Assembly: GCA_016124805.1 (NCBI GenBank)
Contig: WGND01000013.1
Coordinates: forward strand, 1 to 64,000
Direction of reading: 5' to 3'
From: Hyphomicrobiales bacterium
GTDB taxonomy: Bacteria > Pseudomonadota > Alphaproteobacteria > Parvibaculales > Parvibaculaceae
DNA length: 64,000 nt
The first letter of the stretch is position 1; each line of letters opens with the position of its first letter. This document shows, in pieces, positions 60,741-64,000 of the stretch. The notes under the pieces are model-generated. The model did not search any database. It saw nothing but the letters and a program-made list of their open reading frames with translations, and was not told where the DNA came from. A program made the position numbers and the translations under genes.

Positions 60741-60899
60741 TATGCGGAATAAAGTTGCAAGATGGAGAAGCGCGAAAACGCGCTCTGGCCCTGACAAAAA
60801 GCAGCCTTACGCCAATGTCGGGTTCACAATGCTCTTGAGGCAAAAACACACCGCCAGCTTTGGAATAAGCTGACGTTCACCGCAACTTTATTCCGCATA
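60741..60899. repeat. 18-bp perfect inverted repeat upstream of recombinase
   Basis: TATGCGGAATAAAGTTGC at 60741-60758 and its exact complement GCAACTTTATTCCGCATA at 60882-60899, 123 bases apart, occupy the gap between the divergent recombinase and small His-rich gene. They look like recombinase binding sites, a crossover region or a large hairpin. Confidence 0.7.
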
Positions 60900-60944
60900 G
60901 TGTAACAAATTCCTTGGGTATTTTGGGCTCCAAGGGAGACGGCA

Positions 60945-61127
60945 ATGGCGAATGTCTACGAAGTGCGCCACAGCAACGGTCAAACCTATGATGTGACGAC
61001 CGACCGCCATCATGACGATCATCACGAAGATGATTTCAAAGCGATCCTACTAAACATTGTGGAAAGAAGCGCCGGGACTGCAATTGGCGGCGTGGTGCTG
61101 CACTTCATCCTCAAAGGCCGTAGGTAA
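60945..61127 (+). CDS. Small His-rich protein
   Basis: 60 aa; AGGGAGA precedes the ATG. The centre is DRHHDDHHEDD, which could bind metal, followed by a short hydrophobic helix (GTAIGGVVLHFIL) and a basic end. Close to the next gene (six bases). Unknown. Confidence 0.6.
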   Translation: MANVYEVRHSNGQTYDVTTDRHHDDHHEDDFKAILLNIVERSAGTAIGGVVLHFILKGRR

Positions 61128-61133
61128 ACGGCC

Positions 61134-61535
61134 ATGAGAGGGAAACAGAGATTGGCTGTGCGCCTGACGGCAGCGCTGGCGGTATACGCCTGCGCCTCCA
61201 TATCCGGCAACGTGACGGCACGGGCGGAAGAGGACGCCACGACGCAGGCCAATCGGACGGCCTACAGCGCGCTGATGAAGTGCTTTGTGGCAAACGGCTT
61301 TGCGAATGGTGAGCGGCTAGATGCTGGTGATGCTGCCAAAGCGGCTATCTATGACAGGCAAGCTCGTCGGTCATACGATTTGGCATACACTGCCGGGCAG
61401 AAGCTTGGATTAAGCGAGGAACAGGTCACGCGGGACATCAATTTCGTCCAGGCAACAGAGCTTCCGAAGATGGTTCGTGATCAGCAATATTTCATCAGCG
61501 CGGTCGCAACTTGCAAGGCACTCCATCTAATGTAG
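61134..61535 (+). CDS. Small exported protein
   Basis: 133 aa. Signal peptide of about 31 residues ending in ARA. Mature protein is helical with two cysteines (KCFVANGF and ATCKALHLM) likely to pair. No family recognised. In an operon with the His-rich gene. Confidence 0.65.
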   Translation: MRGKQRLAVRLTAALAVYACASISGNVTARAEEDATTQANRTAYSALMKCFVANGFANGERLDAGDAAKAAIYDRQARRSYDLAYTAGQKLGLSEEQVTRDINFVQATELPKMVRDQQYFISAVATCKALHLM

Positions 61536-61543
61536 GCCTCGCG

Positions 61544-62512
61544 CTAGCCCCGCCCGCGCACCGTACTTTGACTGTCCCGAACAGTAAGGCCATGCCCATC
61601 ATCATTCTGCTGGGCACCCGTGACACCCGACGCCCGCAAACTAGCGATGACATCTGCCGGGACGTGCTGGTCGGGTTGGACATTATCGGCGGGATCGGCT
61701 TTAGCCGTTTCGTGGTCATCTTTCGTTTTGGTCGTTTTTCCCAACTGTTGAGAGAGCCTCTCACGCTGCGCCCTGAGTGTCGAAAGAGTTGACTTATACT
61801 TGGAACTTCTATCCGCACCATGAGCACCGGCATCTTCCAACTGTTCGATAGCCATGTCGCTCGCCCGCAATTCGCCTTCGGGCGTATGCTCGGCGCGCGC
61901 TTTCTCTATTTCCTGCTTCCATGTTTCCTCGCGGCGGAAGTATTCCTCTTTGTCCTTCTCCGACGCGAATTTGAGGTACGGGTCGAAGATGCGGCGGTCG
62001 TAGAAGTCATGCATAAAATCGCCGACAGCGCGATGCGCTTCCGCACTCGCCTGCTGCAACGAGGTCTCGGTCGCCGCGCGGTCTGACGCGGGGCTGGTCG
62101 AAGCGGCGCGGACATCCGATGTATAAGCGCGTATGTCCGAGACAGCGGACGTGATTTCGGCGCGAAGGGCGGCCAGCGGCAAGCCATTTGCGCCTGAGAC
62201 CAATTGGTCTCGCAAAAAATTGAGATGTTTCAGACGGGCGCTGCCCTGCTCCTGCATATCGCCACCGGAAAGCGCGCCGGACGAACGAAGCCCCTCCAAC
62301 TGACTTTCGAGCGCATGCTGAGCGGCATCAAGTTGCTGAAGAAGTTCGGCACGGGAAGGCTCGGCGCTCGATGGCGCGCTGGCTTCTCCAGTTTGAATGA
62401 CTGGGCGAAGCAAGGGATTTCCGATTGCGAGATAGCCCTCTGCACGGCCACTTTCGTCACTCTGTGAAACTGTATCGTCCTGCGAAATACGCACTCCCTC
62501 AAACTCAATCAT
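61544..62512 (-). CDS. Helical cargo protein of unknown function
   Basis: 322 aa. After a short acidic N-terminus it is Ala/Glu/Gln-rich and helical throughout (LLQQLDAAQHALESQLEGL, FRREETWKQEIEKARAEH, LSTLRAQRERLSQQLG). A central FMHDFYDRRIFDPYLKFAS stretch may be a more specific fold. No signal peptide; function unknown. Converges on the small exported protein gene. Confidence 0.62.
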   Translation of the reverse strand: MIEFEGVRISQDDTVSQSDESGRAEGYLAIGNPLLRPVIQTGEASAPSSAEPSRAELLQQLDAAQHALESQLEGLRSSGALSGGDMQEQGSARLKHLNFLRDQLVSGANGLPLAALRAEITSAVSDIRAYTSDVRAASTSPASDRAATETSLQQASAEAHRAVGDFMHDFYDRRIFDPYLKFASEKDKEEYFRREETWKQEIEKARAEHTPEGELRASDMAIEQLEDAGAHGADRSSKYKSTLSTLRAQRERLSQQLGKTTKTKDDHETAKADPADNVQPDQHVPADVIASLRASGVTGAQQNDDGHGLTVRDSQSTVRGRG

Positions 62513-62807
62513 TCTCGCATGTGCGCGTTAACATCTCGTTAACTTTATATTGCTCCGTAAGCAGTTGAAATACATACCAAGATACGTTGATCGAACGACA
62601 AGAGAAAATTTGTGGTTGCGGCACGGCCCCACCGTTTCCACACACCATTCGTGGCATTGCTTAATCAAAGCACCTTGGTCGGTTGAGGCAGCAAGCGCTG
62701 AAGCGCTCCTCCTCTGACGTTGCGGTCGCAAGCGATGCAGCCACCTCCTTCGGTGCGGTTCTCCGCGCATAGCCGCGATGGTCGCGGTCGGAAACGAAGG
62801 AGGACTT
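62513..62807. other. Intergenic region with short palindrome
   Basis: About 295 bases with no convincing gene. AGCGCT-GA-AGCGCT is at 62694-62707. It probably contains the promoters of both flanking genes. Confidence 0.35.
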
Positions 62808-62990
62808 ATGAAGCCGCTGAGCACCATTGAACTCGACACCAGCACCCGGCTTGAGCTTCTAGCCATACTTAACGCGATTGAGCTTGAGCTATGGGTTGGC
62901 GTGGAAGACCCACAAGAACGGCTCATCAATTTAACGAACCAAGAAATGGTGCGCCATATTCTTTCCCGACACCAAAACCGTTCAAGGTGA
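62808..62990 (+). CDS. Very small protein of unknown function
   Basis: 60 aa; ATG at 62808 with an ideal AAGGAGGA six bases upstream. Helical, amphipathic (TRLELLAILNAIELELWVGV). No recognised family. The strong ribosome site supports translation. Confidence 0.62.
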   Translation: MKPLSTIELDTSTRLELLAILNAIELELWVGVEDPQERLINLTNQEMVRHILSRHQNRSR

Positions 62991-63035
62991 AAGAGGCTTT
63001 ACCTTGGCGTCGGGCAACTCAAACAAATATTTAGC

Positions 63036-64000
63036 CTAAATGTAGCTCTTCCGCGAAATTTGGTACTTCTTTTTGCGCTGATTAAACGCTGGTTCGCCAC
63101 CTTCAAGAATCCCACACACTTGTTCGATTATTCCATCTTCTAGGTCTTCTACGGGGACATCGGGAATGTATCTGGCATGATCCTCCAAAGAGCCTGATGC
63201 GTAAACCATCCGAGGCGACCTATCACCATCATAGTTTGCTAGGACGACTTGCTCTGCGTCGGTATTCACGACCAGATTGGGGTTATGCGTGACCATAATA
63301 ATCTGACGAAATCGTTTTCTATCTCGGAAATATCCCATGAGGTCTGCATAGATTGAAAGATTGTCGAGATTTTCCTCTGGTTGGTCGATAATAAGTGGCC
63401 TGTCGTCTGCCTTGTCAATTTCAAGGTACAACATCAGCAGAATAATGCCTTTTTGTCCTGGGGACAGGACATACAATTCGGAACCTTCAAATTTGAGAGA
63501 AGAGACAATTTCAAAGTTCGTTGGATCAAAGAGCCAGTTGTAGAATTCCTCTAGGCCGCAGTTCTCTCGAAGCTGTTGCTGAATTTCTACATTTGTGCCG
63601 TCGAAATTCGTGAATGCATCAAGCAGCTTTTGAATTTCGCTTTGAATGGCAGCGGGATCAAAGTCAGAGCGAGATAATTGTTCAAACATCTCGCCTAATG
63701 CTTTCTTGAGATTGGGCTGATCTCGAAAATTGCCTTTGCGGGTACGGTCGATGATATCGTGACCTGCGCGGCAATGTGCTTCTATGCGGTAGCCAATACG
63801 AGCCTCGAAGGTCAGCTTTTTGTCTGTTTCAGTACCCGCGCCAAGAGAATCCTGAAGAGGTTTATATAGCTCCTCAATCTTCGACTTCTCACGTCCGCAA
63901 ATCTCAAAATAAGAGATGTATGCGGCGGACCGTTCATTCTCCAACCGCGCAAGCTCGGGCTTAAGCTCGGCATCGATTTTTGCGATTTCACTTTCGAGCG
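63036..64000 (-). CDS. SMC/TrlF-like AAA ATPase, C-terminal part (gene runs past edge)
   Basis: Frame is open from the right edge to the stop at 63036, so the N-terminus is missing. The start of what is visible is coiled coil (ESEIAKIDAELKPELARLENE). The ABC-type signature LSPGQKG and Walker B LIIDQPEENLDN are followed by IIMVTHNPNLVV. This arrangement matches ATPases of the SMC/RecF type and strongly resembles the TrlF (Spaf_1101) family, linked to defence islands. Walker A lies outside the window. Confidence 0.78.
   Translation of the reverse strand, partial: LESEIAKIDAELKPELARLENERSAAYISYFEICGREKSKIEELYKPLQDSLGAGTETDKKLTFEARIGYRIEAHCRAGHDIIDRTRKGNFRDQPNLKKALGEMFEQLSRSDFDPAAIQSEIQKLLDAFTNFDGTNVEIQQQLRENCGLEEFYNWLFDPTNFEIVSSLKFEGSELYVLSPGQKGIILLMLYLEIDKADDRPLIIDQPEENLDNLSIYADLMGYFRDRKRFRQIIMVTHNPNLVVNTDAEQVVLANYDGDRSPRMVYASGSLEDHARYIPDVPVEDLEDGIIEQVCGILEGGEPAFNQRKKKYQISRKSYI

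Larger units (their letters stand above)
39987..64000. mobile_element. Integrated mobile element (left end at tRNA-Leu scar), right end outside window
   Basis: Starts at a 3' fragment of tRNA-Leu and continues past the right edge. Cargo includes a restriction-like operon, plasmid-type small genes, a Fic protein, a MobA/MobL relaxase with candidate oriT, a coupling ATPase and a tyrosine recombinase. The first part (about 40.0-45.8 kb) is visibly AT-richer than the chromosome. No VirB/Trb channel genes are seen. Whether it is an IME or a partial ICE, or several nested elements, cannot be settled here. Confidence 0.75.

Noticed and set aside
62528-62929. 133-codon minus-strand open frame
   Set aside because: Overlaps the 60-aa gene with an ideal ribosome site on the other strand; Ser/Arg-rich shadow composition.

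Overview
The window looks like chromosomal DNA of a GC-rich alphaproteobacterium. The families that point there are a DUF3126 protein, a zf-CHCC zinc-finger protein, PAS_5 and PilZ proteins, a LapG-type transglutaminase-like protease, and many lipid or steroid-type oxidative enzymes. I cannot name the genus from sequence alone.

Region 1 (1-39985) is ordinary chromosome. It holds a MOSC protein, an exported Asn-repeat protein, a GMC oxidoreductase, a twin-PilZ protein, a LapG-like lipoprotein, an FKBP isomerase, a gamma-carbonic anhydrase homologue, a Tat-exported PhoX phosphatase, serine acetyltransferase and several small exported or membrane proteins. From about 17 to 39 kb it is rich in catabolic genes: five SDR dehydrogenases in the window, two crotonase paralogues (7.1 and 28.7 kb), a P450 with a divergent MerR regulator, an FGly sulfatase, three alpha/beta hydrolases, a GPH/MelB-type transporter and a Baeyer-Villiger-type monooxygenase. 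A DUF2141-SDR-TetR operon is preceded by a promoter carrying two palindromic operators, one perfect and one imperfect.

Region 2 (39987 to the right edge) is an integrated mobile element. It starts at a 3' fragment of tRNA-Leu(UAA), which is a classic attachment-site scar. The first cargo is a compact, overlapping four-gene operon: DNA methyltransferase, MORC/MutL-like GHKL ATPase, SF2 helicase and a PD-(D/E)xK-like nuclease (41261-45813). This is a putative anti-phage restriction system and the most interesting locus in the window. Next come a three-gene plasmid-type module (DUF3768), two orphan genes and a Fic AMPylase with a repeated palindromic operator overlapping its start.

The mobilisation part follows. 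It has a candidate oriT (hairpin plus an IncQ/MobQ-like nic sequence), a MobA/MobL relaxase, a four-gene unknown module, a coupling ATPase without membrane helices next to a separate membrane protein, and small conserved proteins. A minimal tyrosine recombinase lies downstream of an 18-bp perfect inverted repeat. The window ends inside an SMC/TrlF-like ATPase gene. No type IV secretion channel genes are visible, so the element is either a mobilizable element or an incompletely seen ICE.
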